In this document: positions 1 through 7,357 of the stretch, one piece after another
Layout: every line of letters begins with the position of its first letter
How positions within the stretch are numbered: the stretch's first letter is position 1
NCBI GenBank assembly: GCA_040217755.1
Contig: JBEHWJ010000070.1
Coordinates: forward strand, 1 to 10,795
Direction of reading: 5' to 3'
Length of the DNA: 10,795 nucleotides
From: PHAA01 sp040217755
Lineage (GTDB): Bacteria > Bacillota > Syntrophomonadia > Syntrophomonadales > Syntrophomonadaceae
The notes under the pieces: model-generated
What the model was told of the DNA's origin: nothing
The model's input: the letters and a program-made list of their open reading frames with translations, nothing else
Database searches by the model: none
Position numbers and translations under genes: made by a program

Positions 1-801
1 GGGAAGGAAAGCGGGGTGGACGCGGGCCTGTATCTTTCCATCGACCTCTTTGGCGATGGCCAGGAGTTTGATTACGAATCCCAGTTCCCGGGCATACAAT
101 ATGTCTTTGGCGGTGATCGAAGTGATGCCTTCTACATAGACATCGGCCAGGGTGACACGGCTATTGAAGGCGATCGAGGACAGGATGGCTATCTTGCGGG
201 CGGCGTCCCAACCCCCTATGTCGGCGGTGGGATCGGATTCGGCATAACCGAGTTGCTGGGCTTCCCGCAGCACTTCATTAAAATCACGGCCTTCCTGGCT
301 CATCTTGGTGAGGATGTAATTGGTGGTGCCATTCAGGATGCCAATCACTTCCTGGATCTTATTGCCGGCTAGGGATTGCTTCAAGGGATACACGATGGGT
401 ATTCCCCCGCCCACACTGGCTTCAAAATAGAAATCCACCCCGTTCTGGGCGGCGGCGTCAAACAGTTTTTCACCATGCTCGGCGATCAGGTCTTTATTGG
501 CGGTCACCACGTGTTTGCCCTTTTTCATGGCAGCGGTGATATAACTCAAGGCGGGCTCTATCCCCCCGATCAGTTCCACCACTATGTCTATGGATTTATC
601 GTCAACGATCTCATTGATATCGTCCGCAATCACATCATCATCGATACCTGCCTGCCGGCATTTTTGCCGGTCCAGCTCGAGCACCTTGCTGATGACCAGC
701 TGGGAACCGGTTTTAGTTTCGATGGCGGCGCGGTTTTCATTCAATAGCTTGATTACCCCCGACCCTATGGTCCCGCAGCCTAATAAGCCTATCTTTATCA
801 T
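1..801 (-). CDS. hom: Homoserine dehydrogenase, N-terminal 267 residues (runs off the left edge)
   Basis: The enzyme reduces L-aspartate 4-semialdehyde to L-homoserine with NAD(P)H, the branch-point step towards threonine and methionine, in the cytosol. The visible protein begins MIKIGLLGCGTIGSGV, a Rossmann GxGxxG nucleotide-binding motif at residues 8-13. Further family motifs follow: VVELIGG near 74-80, TANKDLIAEHG near 100-110, ASVGGGIPI near 128-136, ILNGTTNYIL near 155-164 and GYAESDPTADIGGWDAARK near 185-203. The lysines in TANKD and DAARK sit where the family has its active-site lysines. The ATG at 801 is supported by an AGGAGGT ribosome-binding site at 808-814, six bases upstream. 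Family members are usually about 400-430 residues, so the rest of the catalytic domain and any C-terminal ACT regulatory domain lie outside the window. Threonine feedback control therefore cannot be judged. The gene has its own candidate promoters and is separated from spoIVA by a terminator. Confidence 0.95.
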   Translation of the reverse strand, partial: MIKIGLLGCGTIGSGVIKLLNENRAAIETKTGSQLVISKVLELDRQKCRQAGIDDDVIADDINEIVDDKSIDIVVELIGGIEPALSYITAAMKKGKHVVTANKDLIAEHGEKLFDAAAQNGVDFYFEASVGGGIPIVYPLKQSLAGNKIQEVIGILNGTTNYILTKMSQEGRDFNEVLREAQQLGYAESDPTADIGGWDAARKIAILSSIAFNSRVTLADVYVEGITSITAKDILYARELGFVIKLLAIAKEVDGKIQARVHPAFLP

Positions 802-823
802 ATATTTACCTCCTGATTCCGAC

Positions 824-853
824 ATTATAGCACTTGCCTTTCTCAAGGAGCAA
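824..853 (-). promoter_or_regulatory. Proximal hom promoter, extended -10 type
   Basis: On the minus strand, 829-824 reads TATAAT, a perfect sigma-A -10 box. It is preceded by TGC, which makes an extended -10 (TGnTATAAT). The best -35 is TTGCTC at 853-848 with an 18-base spacer, only 3 of 6 matches. Transcription would start close to 817, giving a very short leader that still includes the AGGAGGT site at 808-814. The -10 is strong and the -35 weak, as is usual for extended -10 promoters. Confidence 0.6.
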
Positions 854-1014
854 GGTGGTCGGGGTTGGCATGGGTCCTGTGGCTGGTTCCATTTCCCCAT
901 CTGCTCAACAGAAAATAACCCCGGTAACAACTAATGTTTCCCGGAGTTGGATTGCATTCCTTTGGGGCTTGGCCCGAATACCTGTTTCGGGTTGTGCTTC
1001 AAGCTCCAAGCTTT

Positions 1015-1043
1015 ATTAAATCGAATAAGGCTTTAATTGTCAA
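1015..1043 (-). promoter_or_regulatory. Distal hom promoter, near-consensus sigma-A
   Basis: On the minus strand the -35 is TTGACA (1043-1038, perfect), the spacer is exactly 17 bases, and the -10 is TTTAAT (1020-1015, 5 of 6). It lies just downstream of the spoIVA terminator and points at hom. The transcript would have a leader of about 200 bases before the hom start codon. The match is strong by sequence alone. Confidence 0.7.
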
Positions 1044-1085
1044 GATTTGCGGTCAGCGGGCCGGATAATCCATATCCCCCAATGC

Positions 1086-1126
1086 AAAAGGGACGTTATC
1101 TGCTTCATCCGCAGATACGTCCCTTT
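1086..1126 (-). terminator. Rho-independent terminator after spoIVA
   Basis: A long inverted repeat pairs AAAGGGACGTTATCTGC (1087-1103) with GCAGATACGTCCCTTT (1111-1126) across a 7-base loop, with one bulged base. On the minus strand the stem is followed by a run of four T. It starts about 18 bases past the spoIVA stop codon and precedes the distal hom promoter, so it isolates spoIVA from hom. Confidence 0.75.
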
Positions 1127-1143
1127 ATGGCGACTGGTTGGTG

Positions 1144-2622
1144 TCATATGATGATGCAGATCAATCCTCCACTGCCTTCGTTGACGATCCGCTGCAGGGT
1201 GTCCTGTAGTTTGACCTGTGCGTTTTCCGGCATACGGTGGAGCTTGTTCTGGATCCCCTCGCGCACCAGATCGTGCAGCGATTTGCCGAATATGTTGGAT
1301 TCCCAGATCTTGGTGGGATTCTCCTCGAATTCGTCCAGCATGTAGCGGACCAGTTCCTCGGTCTGTTTTTCGGTCCCGATTATCGGGGTGATCTCGGTAG
1401 TGATTTCGGCCCGGATAATGTGCAATGAGGGAGCCTTGGCTTTGAGTTTGACCCCGAACCGGCTGCCATGCCTGATCAATTCCGGTTCTTCCAGAATCAT
1501 CTCCTCCAGCAGTGGGGTCACAACCCCGTACCCGGATTCCTGAACCTCGGCCAGGGCCGGCGAGATCTTGTCGTATTCCTTCTTGGCGTAACTGAGGTCT
1601 TTCATGATGCGGATTATATCCTGGTCACCTTCCACCTTGAATCCGCTTACGTCACTCAGGGATGTGTAGAACAGTTCATCCGGTACGGTGACGTCGATGG
1701 CGGCGGTCCCGGTGCCCAGGTTCATCTCCTCCAGGCTGACGAAACTGACATTCTCTATATCGGATAATTTCTCGATGGCCTTGTCGATATCGCGCACCTT
1801 CCGAATTTCGCGCAGGACGTCGCGGATCGCTTCCTCCAGGTCCGCTCGCAGCCAATATTCCTCATCCAATTCATCCACCCATAAGGGCAGCTTGATATTG
1901 ACTTCCTGGACCGGGAATTCGTACAGTACTTCTTCCAGCACATTGAGTATCTGCTCGGAACTCACATTGGCGGCATCCAACGGTATGATAGGGACTTCGT
2001 ACTTGAGGCTGAGTTCGTCGACCATGGCCATGGTTTCCTGGTCGTAAGGATGAACCGAGTTCAGCAGGACTACAAAGGGTTTGTTGATTTCTTTCAGTTC
2101 GCGGATGACTCTTTCTTCGGCATCGATGTAATTGGCCCGCGGGATATCACTGATGCTGCCATCGGTGATCATCACGATACCTATGGTGGAATGGTCGGTA
2201 ATTACCTTCCTGGTCCCTATCTCGGCCGCTTCTTCGAAGGGAACCTCGTAGTCAAACCAGGGAGTCTTTACCATGCGAGGTTCTTCATCTTCTTCGTAGC
2301 CAAGCGCACCTTCCACCGCATAGCCGACACAATCAATCAGGCGGACCTTCAATGATATGCCATTCTTGGTGAAAATCTCTACGGCTTCGTTAGGTACGAA
2401 CTTTGGTTCGGTCGTAGTGATGGTCTTGCCAGCGCCGCTCTGGGGCAATTCATCTTTGGCACGTTCCCGCTCATAAAGGTCCTGGATATTGGGCAGCACC
2501 ATAAGATCCATGAACCTTTTTACAAACGTTGATTTGCCGGTTCTGACCGGGCCAACTACTCCTAAGTAGATGTCTCCCCCCGTTCTTTCAGCGATGTCAT
2601 CTAAAATGTTGTTTCCTTCCAC
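1144..2622 (-). CDS. spoIVA: Stage IV sporulation protein A, spore-coat basement ATPase
   Basis: SpoIVA is made in the mother cell, is anchored on the outer forespore membrane by SpoVM, and hydrolyses ATP to polymerise into the platform on which the coat assembles. It is also needed for the cortex. The 492-residue length equals my recollection of the B. subtilis protein. The N-terminal TRAFAC-like domain has a Walker A motif GPVRTGKST (24-32, lysine 30), TITTTEPKF with threonines 70 and 71, and a Walker B-like LIDCVGY with aspartate 97. These positions coincide with the residues I recall as essential in B. subtilis SpoIVA (K30, T70/T71, D97). A middle domain and the conserved C-terminal polymerisation domain follow, ending GSGGLICIII. 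The start is GTG (2622-2620) behind a purine-rich AGGGAGGGAG site, and the family-typical start DIAERTGGDIYLG fits it. The gene is monocistronic, bounded by terminators on both sides. Expression from a sigma-E promoter is expected from the family, but I see only a weak candidate. Confidence 0.97.
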   Translation of the reverse strand: MEGNNILDDIAERTGGDIYLGVVGPVRTGKSTFVKRFMDLMVLPNIQDLYERERAKDELPQSGAGKTITTTEPKFVPNEAVEIFTKNGISLKVRLIDCVGYAVEGALGYEEDEEPRMVKTPWFDYEVPFEEAAEIGTRKVITDHSTIGIVMITDGSISDIPRANYIDAEERVIRELKEINKPFVVLLNSVHPYDQETMAMVDELSLKYEVPIIPLDAANVSSEQILNVLEEVLYEFPVQEVNIKLPLWVDELDEEYWLRADLEEAIRDVLREIRKVRDIDKAIEKLSDIENVSFVSLEEMNLGTGTAAIDVTVPDELFYTSLSDVSGFKVEGDQDIIRIMKDLSYAKKEYDKISPALAEVQESGYGVVTPLLEEMILEEPELIRHGSRFGVKLKAKAPSLHIIRAEITTEITPIIGTEKQTEELVRYMLDEFEENPTKIWESNIFGKSLHDLVREGIQNKLHRMPENAQVKLQDTLQRIVNEGSGGLICIII

Positions 2623-2745
2623 TTCTCTTTCTCCCTCCCTTGGATTTAGACTTTTAATTCGGCTCCTCCCTCCGCCTTACAAATGGGCAGTCGGCTATAA
2701 CACTATAAATATATTTAGGGAGATTCGGTATTATAACCAGAAAAG

Positions 2746-2775
2746 AAAAAAAGTGTGATATTTGCCACACTTTTT
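2746..2775 (-). terminator. Rho-independent terminator of the DUF512-der-plsY-gpsA operon
   Basis: On the minus strand AAAAAGTGTG (2775-2766) pairs with CACACTTTTT (2757-2748) across an 8-base loop, and the run continues to seven T (2752-2746). It lies about 65 bases past the gpsA stop codon and upstream of spoIVA. The stem is short (five GC-mixed pairs plus A-T pairs), but the T run is convincing. Confidence 0.75.
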
Positions 2776-2840
2776 ACCAGGAGTCCCCCGTCTTCTCTAA
2801 GCTTATTCTGTTCATAGCAAGGGTATGACTTTATTTTAAT

Positions 2841-3872
2841 TTACCAATCGGTGGCGAGCCCGCCGATATCTTCAGTCTCGTTTTTCCTCTGCCGCTGCAT
2901 AAGGTACAGGACCGCCTCGCGGGGTTCACGATGCTCGTACAATACCTGGTAACAGGCCCGGGTGATGGGCATATCGATGCCCCTTTCCAGGGCCATCTTA
3001 TGCACTATCCGGCAAGTCGGCGCGCCCTCCACCACCATGCCCACCTGCTCCAGCGCTTCCTCCAGGCTCAAACCCTGGCCGATCAATTCCCCGGCGCGGC
3101 GGTTGCGGGAATGCCGGCTTCCACAGGTGACCACCAGGTCGCCCAGTCCACTTAAGCCGATAAATGTACGGGGGTCGCCGCCCAGCGATGTCCCCATCCT
3201 GATGATCTCGGTCAGACCGCGGGTCATCAAGGCCGCCATGGTATTGTCGCCGTAACCCAGGCCATAAGCCACGCCGGTTGCCAGGGCGATTACATTTTTC
3301 AGGGCTCCCCCCAGCTCTACCCCGGCCACATCGGGATTGGTATATACCCGGAAACTGGGAGCCATAAACAGGTCCTGAGCCAGAAATGCGGTCTCTTTGC
3401 AGCTTGACGCCACCGTAACTGCGGTGGGAATGGTCCGGCCCACTTCTTCCGCGTGACTGGGACCGGAAAGGACCGCATACCGTTTTATTATTTCCGGACC
3501 CAGGACATCTTCAAACACCTGCCCCATCCGCATACCAGTGGCTATCTCCAATCCTTTGGCCGTATTTATCAAATATGTATCCGGTTTAAGAAATTCCTCG
3601 GCCTGCAGCAATACCGTCCGCATGGCCTGGGATGGTACTGACAGAACCACCCAGTCTGCCCCGGTCATGGCCTTCGCCATGTCCGCGGTAGGCATCACCG
3701 TATCGGGTACCACCACCCCGGGGAGGAAGCGGCGGTTCTCGCCCAGGGAAGCGATCTGTTCCACCCCATCTTCCACCCGTCCCCACATAGTCACCCGGTA
3801 ATCATTCTTTCCCAGCAGGGCCGCCAAGGCTGTCCCCCAGCTGCCGGCCCCTAAAACGCATATCTTTTTCAT
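2841..3872 (-). CDS. gpsA: NAD(P)H-dependent glycerol-3-phosphate dehydrogenase
   Basis: GpsA reduces dihydroxyacetone phosphate to sn-glycerol 3-phosphate, the backbone of bacterial phospholipids, in the cytosol. At 343 residues it is the usual length. The N-terminal Rossmann domain opens with VLGAGSWGTALA (6-17, GxGxxG type). NTAKGLE (103-109) and LSGPSHAEE (135-143) are family signatures. The C-terminal helical domain carries GVELGGALKNVIALATG (184-200), where lysine 192 is the expected catalytic lysine, with lysine 106 as the other conserved one. GLGDLVVTC (242-250) and NRRAGELIGQG (257-267) bind substrate or cofactor in homologues. The ATG at 3872 has a weak GTGAGG site. plsY ends 26 bases upstream, so the two are co-transcribed: GpsA makes the substrate that PlsY acylates. 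The gene is last in its operon and is followed by a terminator. Confidence 0.97.
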   Translation of the reverse strand: MKKICVLGAGSWGTALAALLGKNDYRVTMWGRVEDGVEQIASLGENRRFLPGVVVPDTVMPTADMAKAMTGADWVVLSVPSQAMRTVLLQAEEFLKPDTYLINTAKGLEIATGMRMGQVFEDVLGPEIIKRYAVLSGPSHAEEVGRTIPTAVTVASSCKETAFLAQDLFMAPSFRVYTNPDVAGVELGGALKNVIALATGVAYGLGYGDNTMAALMTRGLTEIIRMGTSLGGDPRTFIGLSGLGDLVVTCGSRHSRNRRAGELIGQGLSLEEALEQVGMVVEGAPTCRIVHKMALERGIDMPITRACYQVLYEHREPREAVLYLMQRQRKNETEDIGGLATDW

Positions 3873-3898
3873 AATTTATGCCTCACTCGTGTACTTGA

Positions 3899-4495
3899 TC
3901 ATAATGCTTTTTCATTGAGCTTGCTCTCGGTACCGTTGCGGAGCCTCTCAATATTGCTGCGGTGGCGGTAAACGATGATCGCGGCAATAATAATGGCCAT
4001 GACCACGTATTGCCAGGGCTGGTGGGTTAAAACCACCAGGAAAGGAAAGGCCACGGCCGCACTCACCGAGCCCAGGGATACATAGCGGCTCAATCCCACC
4101 GCGGTAAAAAAAATCACCGCCTCCATCAATCCGATCATTGGGAACAGCATGAACATGACTCCCGCTGCGCTAGCCACTCCCTTGCCGCCCCGGAATTTGA
4201 GAATAAACGGCCAGCAGTGACCCACGACGACCGCTACCGAACAGGCTGCCCCCAGGCCGGGACCACCGAAATAGCTGCCCCACCAGGCGGCCAGGAGTCC
4301 TTTGGACAAATCGCCCGCCAGTGAAGCGATGGCAATTTTAATCCCCACTGCTCTCAAGACATTGGTAGCTCCAACGTTGCCGGTTCCCCTGGTGCGTATA
4401 TCAACCCCACCCAGGAAACGGCTGAAGATATAGGAAAATGGAATAGACCCGATCATGTAGGACAATACGACCAGCAGAACCCAAACTTCTGTCAT
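3899..4495 (-). CDS. plsY: Acyl-phosphate:glycerol-3-phosphate acyltransferase
   Basis: PlsY is an integral membrane enzyme that transfers an acyl group from acyl phosphate (made by PlsX) to glycerol 3-phosphate, giving lysophosphatidic acid. The 198-residue length is typical. Signature motifs are all present: GSIPFSYI (16-23), RTRGTGNVGATNVLR (34-48), GDLSKG (61-66), VGHCWPFILKFRGGKG (91-106) and YRHRSNIERL (176-185). Hydrophobic stretches near 3-22, 49-60, 80-98, 110-135, 141-158 and 162-176 fit a multi-pass protein. The glycine-rich loops correspond to the conserved substrate-binding loops known for PlsY. The ATG at 4495 follows a GGGAGAG site. The gene sits between der (79 bases upstream) and gpsA (26 bases downstream), which is a sensible metabolic pairing with gpsA. 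Confidence 0.96.
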   Translation of the reverse strand: MTEVWVLLVVLSYMIGSIPFSYIFSRFLGGVDIRTRGTGNVGATNVLRAVGIKIAIASLAGDLSKGLLAAWWGSYFGGPGLGAACSVAVVVGHCWPFILKFRGGKGVASAAGVMFMLFPMIGLMEAVIFFTAVGLSRYVSLGSVSAAVAFPFLVVLTHQPWQYVVMAIIIAAIIVYRHRSNIERLRNGTESKLNEKAL

Positions 4496-4574
4496 CTTCT
4501 CTCCCAGCCTTCCTCTCCGAATTTTGACGGGCTGAAGAAATCAATTTAATCCGCCATTGCCGCCCCAATCCCGT

Positions 4575-5897
4575 TTATGGCGTCTTCTCCCGCTTACGCA
4601 CTATCAATCTTATCGGCGTGCCCTCGAAACCAAAATTTTTTCGCAAAGTATTGTCCAGGTAGCGCAGGTACGAGAAATGGACCTTTTCCGGGTAATTGGC
4701 AAAGAACACAAAGGTGGGCGGGCCGGTCTGCACCTGGGCGGCATAATAGATCTTGATCTTCTTGCCTCCGCCCCCGGGCAGCGGATTCAACAACATGGCC
4801 TCATTTACCACCTGGTTCAATTCCGAAGTCTGCACCCGGCGATTGTGCTGGTCGGCGACAAAATCCACCAGTTCCAGTATTTTGAATATTCTCTTCCGGG
4901 TCAGGGCCGAGACATACAGGATGGGGCAGTAGGCCAGGAATTTCAATTCCTCTCTTATGTCTTTATCGAATTTATTCATGGTCTGGCCGTCTTTTTCGAT
5001 CAGGTCCCACTTATTGATGACTATGACGCTGGCCTTGCCCTGTTCATGTACATAACCGGCAATCTTCTTGTCCTGTTCGAGAACCCCTTCGCTGGCATCC
5101 AGCATTATCAGGACTACATCGGCCCGTTCCACGCTTTTCAAGGCTCTGATCACGCTGTATCTCTCAGTGGCCTCGGTAATCCTTGATTTCTTGCGGATGC
5201 CAGCGGTGTCGATCAAGATGTAGCGATTCCCTTCATATTCAAAAGGGGTGTCGATGGCATCGCGGGTCGTGCCGGGGGTGTCGCTGACGATGACCCTTTC
5301 CTGGCCCAACAGCGCATTCACCAGCGATGACTTGCCCACGTTGGGACGGCCGACGATGGCTATCTTGGTGGCTTCGGCATCCTCCTGGTAAGCCTGGACC
5401 GGGGCGAACCTCGCCACCACCGCATCCAGTAGTTCATTGATGTTTCGGCCGTGCATGGCCGAGACCGGGATGGGATCGCCCAGGCCCAGGTTATAGAACT
5501 CATAATATTCCAACTGGCGGTCGAAATTTTCCACTTTGTTGGCGGCCAGCACTACCGGTTTCTTACTACGCCGCAGCAGGTTGGCCACCTGCTCATCTTC
5601 GGGGGTTATACCCTCCTGGACATCGAGTACCAGAATTATGACGTCGGCTTCCTCGATCGCCAGTTGGGCCTGCAATTTTATCTCCCGGGCGAAGATATCG
5701 CCTTCGTCAAAACGTATTCCCCCGGTATCTATGATTACGAATTCGCGGCCGGCCCAGTCGGTGCTGTCATACAGCCGGTCACGAGTTACGCCTGGTATAT
5801 CTTCGACGATGGCCTTGCGGGCTCCTACCAGACGGTTAAATAAAGTCGATTTGCCCACATTGGGACGCCCTACTATCGCCACTACCGGTTTGGCCAT
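4575..5897 (-). CDS. der: Ribosome-assembly GTPase Der (EngA), two G domains
   Basis: Der is an essential tandem GTPase that assists late 50S ribosomal subunit assembly. At 440 residues it is full length. G domain 1 has the P-loop GRPNVGKST (10-18), DTGGI (57-61) and the base-specificity motif NKVE (120-123). G domain 2 has GRPNVGKSS (183-191), DTAGI (230-234), NKWD (295-298) and a SAL motif (330-332). The C-terminal KH-like domain runs from about 350 and ends RLIVRKREKTP. The first specificity motif has E in place of the usual D; I recall an equivalent NKAE in Thermotoga Der, so this is a tolerated variant. The ATG at 5897 lies two bases after the stop codon of the DUF512 gene. Its AACGGAGG ribosome-binding site is inside the end of that gene, so translation is probably coupled. 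It belongs to the DUF512-der-plsY-gpsA operon. Confidence 0.97.
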   Translation of the reverse strand: MAKPVVAIVGRPNVGKSTLFNRLVGARKAIVEDIPGVTRDRLYDSTDWAGREFVIIDTGGIRFDEGDIFAREIKLQAQLAIEEADVIILVLDVQEGITPEDEQVANLLRRSKKPVVLAANKVENFDRQLEYYEFYNLGLGDPIPVSAMHGRNINELLDAVVARFAPVQAYQEDAEATKIAIVGRPNVGKSSLVNALLGQERVIVSDTPGTTRDAIDTPFEYEGNRYILIDTAGIRKKSRITEATERYSVIRALKSVERADVVLIMLDASEGVLEQDKKIAGYVHEQGKASVIVINKWDLIEKDGQTMNKFDKDIREELKFLAYCPILYVSALTRKRIFKILELVDFVADQHNRRVQTSELNQVVNEAMLLNPLPGGGGKKIKIYYAAQVQTGPPTFVFFANYPEKVHFSYLRYLDNTLRKNFGFEGTPIRLIVRKREKTP

Positions 5898-5899
5898 GA

Positions 5900-7228
5900 T
5901 TACCTCCGTTGCTCTCCATTATCGTTGGCAGTCCCCAACAGGGCCTTGACCAGCCCTGCCGCGCTGCTCTCAGCGACTTCTATATTCGCGCCGCTGCTTG
6001 AGCTTATCTCGTCTATTCCCATATCATCCAATAATAGGCCCAGCCCATCCCGCAGCACGATATCAGGTATTATCACCTTTTTGCCCGGATAGGCGCCGCC
6101 CAAAGCAGCCCGTATGTCCCGGCCGGTCAAAAGCCCGGCTACCGATACCCCCCCGCCGAAAAATTTATTATTGACTTCTATCAGCTGCACGTCCATTCCT
6201 TTAATTTTATTAAGCCGTTTTATGACCGGCGTCAGTATGGCCCCGCCGGACTGGCCGCTGATTAGGAAAACCTCCGTGGATGGCAGCTGGTCCGGCAGCT
6301 CAGGCTCCAGTTCATCGAAATCATCCAGGAAAATCCTGGCCAGGCCTATCCCGTTTTCGGTCTGGCAGAAATCGTCGTAGTAATCGGCCGGGGGGATATC
6401 CCGGCCCGCTTTGATGTAGAATTCGTCCGCCGCATAAACGAACCCGGTCCCCAAAGCCTGCCTGCAGCGGGCTTGATTGGCATCCGTGGCCGCAATTATG
6501 GCCGCCGCCAATGGGGCGGATACCGGCTGCAGACGGGGAAGGCCCGACCGGTGCCCGGTCAATCCCACCGGGACTATCCCTGCCGATAACACCCCCGGAT
6601 ACAATGAAGCCAGATCCTCGATGGTTTCCTGCAGGATTTCCCCATCATTCCAACCCGGGCAGACCACCACCTGGGTATGGACCTGGATGCCGGCGTCCCG
6701 AAGGCGTTCGAGATCCCTTTTAATGTTCCCGGCCCTGCGGTTCTGCAGCATCTTTTCTCTCAGTTTCTTTTGGGTGCAATGCACCGACACATAGAGAGGG
6801 CTCAGATGCAGGTCGATTATCTTGTTCCAGTCCTTTTCCCGCAGATTGGTCAAGGTGATGAAGTTTCCGTTTATGAAAGAATGGCGGTAATCATCATCCT
6901 TGATGTGAAGCGATTCCCGCATATGCTCCGGCAGTTGGTCCACGAAGCAGAAAATACAACGGTTGCGGCATGGTTTAAGGCGGTCGAATACCAATTCCTC
7001 GAAGTCCAGCCCCAGCGTTTCGTCATAATCCTTTTCTATCTCCAAGAGCCAGTTGGCGCCATCCGGTTTTTCTATCTCCACCACCAAGTTGTCATCCTGA
7101 GCATGGAATTGATAGTCAAGGATGTCATCGATGGGTTCGCCATTGATTGAGATCAGCCGGTCGCCGGATACTATGCCCAGCTCGGCGGCAATGCTGCCAT
7201 CTCTTACGCCTGAGATCCGCCCTGCCAA
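5900..7228 (-). CDS. PDZ / radical-SAM-like / DUF512 protein of unknown function
   Basis: This is a 442-residue protein of the DUF512 family, which is conserved in many Firmicutes and cyanobacteria and has no established reaction that I know of. Residues 1-55 form a PDZ-like domain (GSIAAELGIVSGDRLISING). Next comes CRNRCIFCFVDQLP, with cysteines 87, 91 and 94 in the CX3CX2C spacing that binds a 4Fe-4S cluster in radical SAM enzymes. A TIM-barrel-like middle follows (SVHCTQ, VVVCPGWNDG, PVGLTGHR). The C-terminal DUF512 part contains LISGQSGGAILTP, GGGVSVAGLLTG and PDIVLRDG. The start is a TTG (7228-7226) behind AGGTGG at good spacing, and I see no in-frame ATG upstream. The gene leads an operon and ends two bases before der, hinting at a link to translation or ribosome maturation, but that is inference. 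No signal peptide or membrane segment is visible, so it is probably cytosolic. Confidence 0.88.
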   Translation of the reverse strand: MAGRISGVRDGSIAAELGIVSGDRLISINGEPIDDILDYQFHAQDDNLVVEIEKPDGANWLLEIEKDYDETLGLDFEELVFDRLKPCRNRCIFCFVDQLPEHMRESLHIKDDDYRHSFINGNFITLTNLREKDWNKIIDLHLSPLYVSVHCTQKKLREKMLQNRRAGNIKRDLERLRDAGIQVHTQVVVCPGWNDGEILQETIEDLASLYPGVLSAGIVPVGLTGHRSGLPRLQPVSAPLAAAIIAATDANQARCRQALGTGFVYAADEFYIKAGRDIPPADYYDDFCQTENGIGLARIFLDDFDELEPELPDQLPSTEVFLISGQSGGAILTPVIKRLNKIKGMDVQLIEVNNKFFGGGVSVAGLLTGRDIRAALGGAYPGKKVIIPDIVLRDGLGLLLDDMGIDEISSSSGANIEVAESSAAGLVKALLGTANDNGEQRR

Positions 7229-7288
7229 AATATCACCACCTGAAAAAGCCGGTGCAGTCCGGAATTTTTGGAAAAAGGTGCCGTATCA

Positions 7289-7317
7289 ATTATCTTCGAT
7301 AAACTGTTCCGGCGCAA
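7289..7317 (-). promoter_or_regulatory. Candidate sigma-A promoter of the DUF512-der-plsY-gpsA operon
   Basis: On the minus strand the -35 is TTGCGC (7317-7312, 3 of 6), the spacer is 17 bases and the -10 is GATAAT (7294-7289, 5 of 6). It lies directly after the terminator of the upstream DUF3189 gene and about 60 bases before the TTG start of the DUF512 gene. The position is right; the -35 match is modest. Confidence 0.5.
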
Positions 7318-7324
7318 GATATGT

Positions 7325-7357
7325 AAAAGGGCCAGACTTCATTATGAAAATCTGGCC
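7325..7357 (-). terminator. Terminator overlapping the end of the second DUF3189 gene
   Basis: On the minus strand GGCCAGA (7357-7351) pairs with TCTGGCC (7336-7330), with an inner TTC/GAA pairing in the loop. The stem is followed by CTTTT ending at 7325. The ascending arm lies within the coding region, and the TAA stop codon (7344-7342) falls in the loop. It would end the spoIIP-DUF3189 transcript just before the next promoter. The T run is short, so termination may be partial. Confidence 0.6.

Larger units (their letters stand above)
802..1143. other. 342-base intergenic region between hom and spoIVA
   Basis: I see no credible gene here. Read on the minus strand it holds, in order, the spoIVA terminator (1086-1126), a strong distal promoter (1015-1043), a leader of about 200 bases, and a proximal promoter (824-853) just before the hom ribosome-binding site. 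The leader contains a perfect 6-bp inverted repeat with a 7-base loop at 973-991 (CCCGAA/TTCGGG) and a small CTTG/CAAG hairpin near 833-847. I found no T-box AGGGTGGNACC element and no S-box consensus, so no known amino-acid riboswitch class is supported. Confidence 0.7.

Noticed and set aside
120..123. NKVE (residues 120-123 of Der, not window bases) instead of NKxD as a sign of a defective first G domain
   Set aside because: Glutamate can substitute here: I recall NKAE in the Thermotoga Der protein. The P-loop and DTGGI motifs of that domain are intact.
834..1019. Small plus-strand open frame in the hom-spoIVA gap
   Set aside because: It covers the minus-strand leader of hom and runs into the distal promoter, lacks a convincing ribosome-binding site, and its product looks like no protein I know.
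1086..1126. GGGACGT/ACGTCCC inverted repeat as a mobile or repeated element
   Set aside because: It occurs once in this window, right after spoIVA with a T run on the minus strand, so a terminator explains it. A genome-wide search would be needed to claim a repeat family.
4557..5186. Long open frame on the plus strand opposite der (209 codons)
   Set aside because: It is antisense to a clearly conserved GTPase gene, and its translation has no recognisable domain or motif. The same applies to the other plus-strand open frames opposite real genes.
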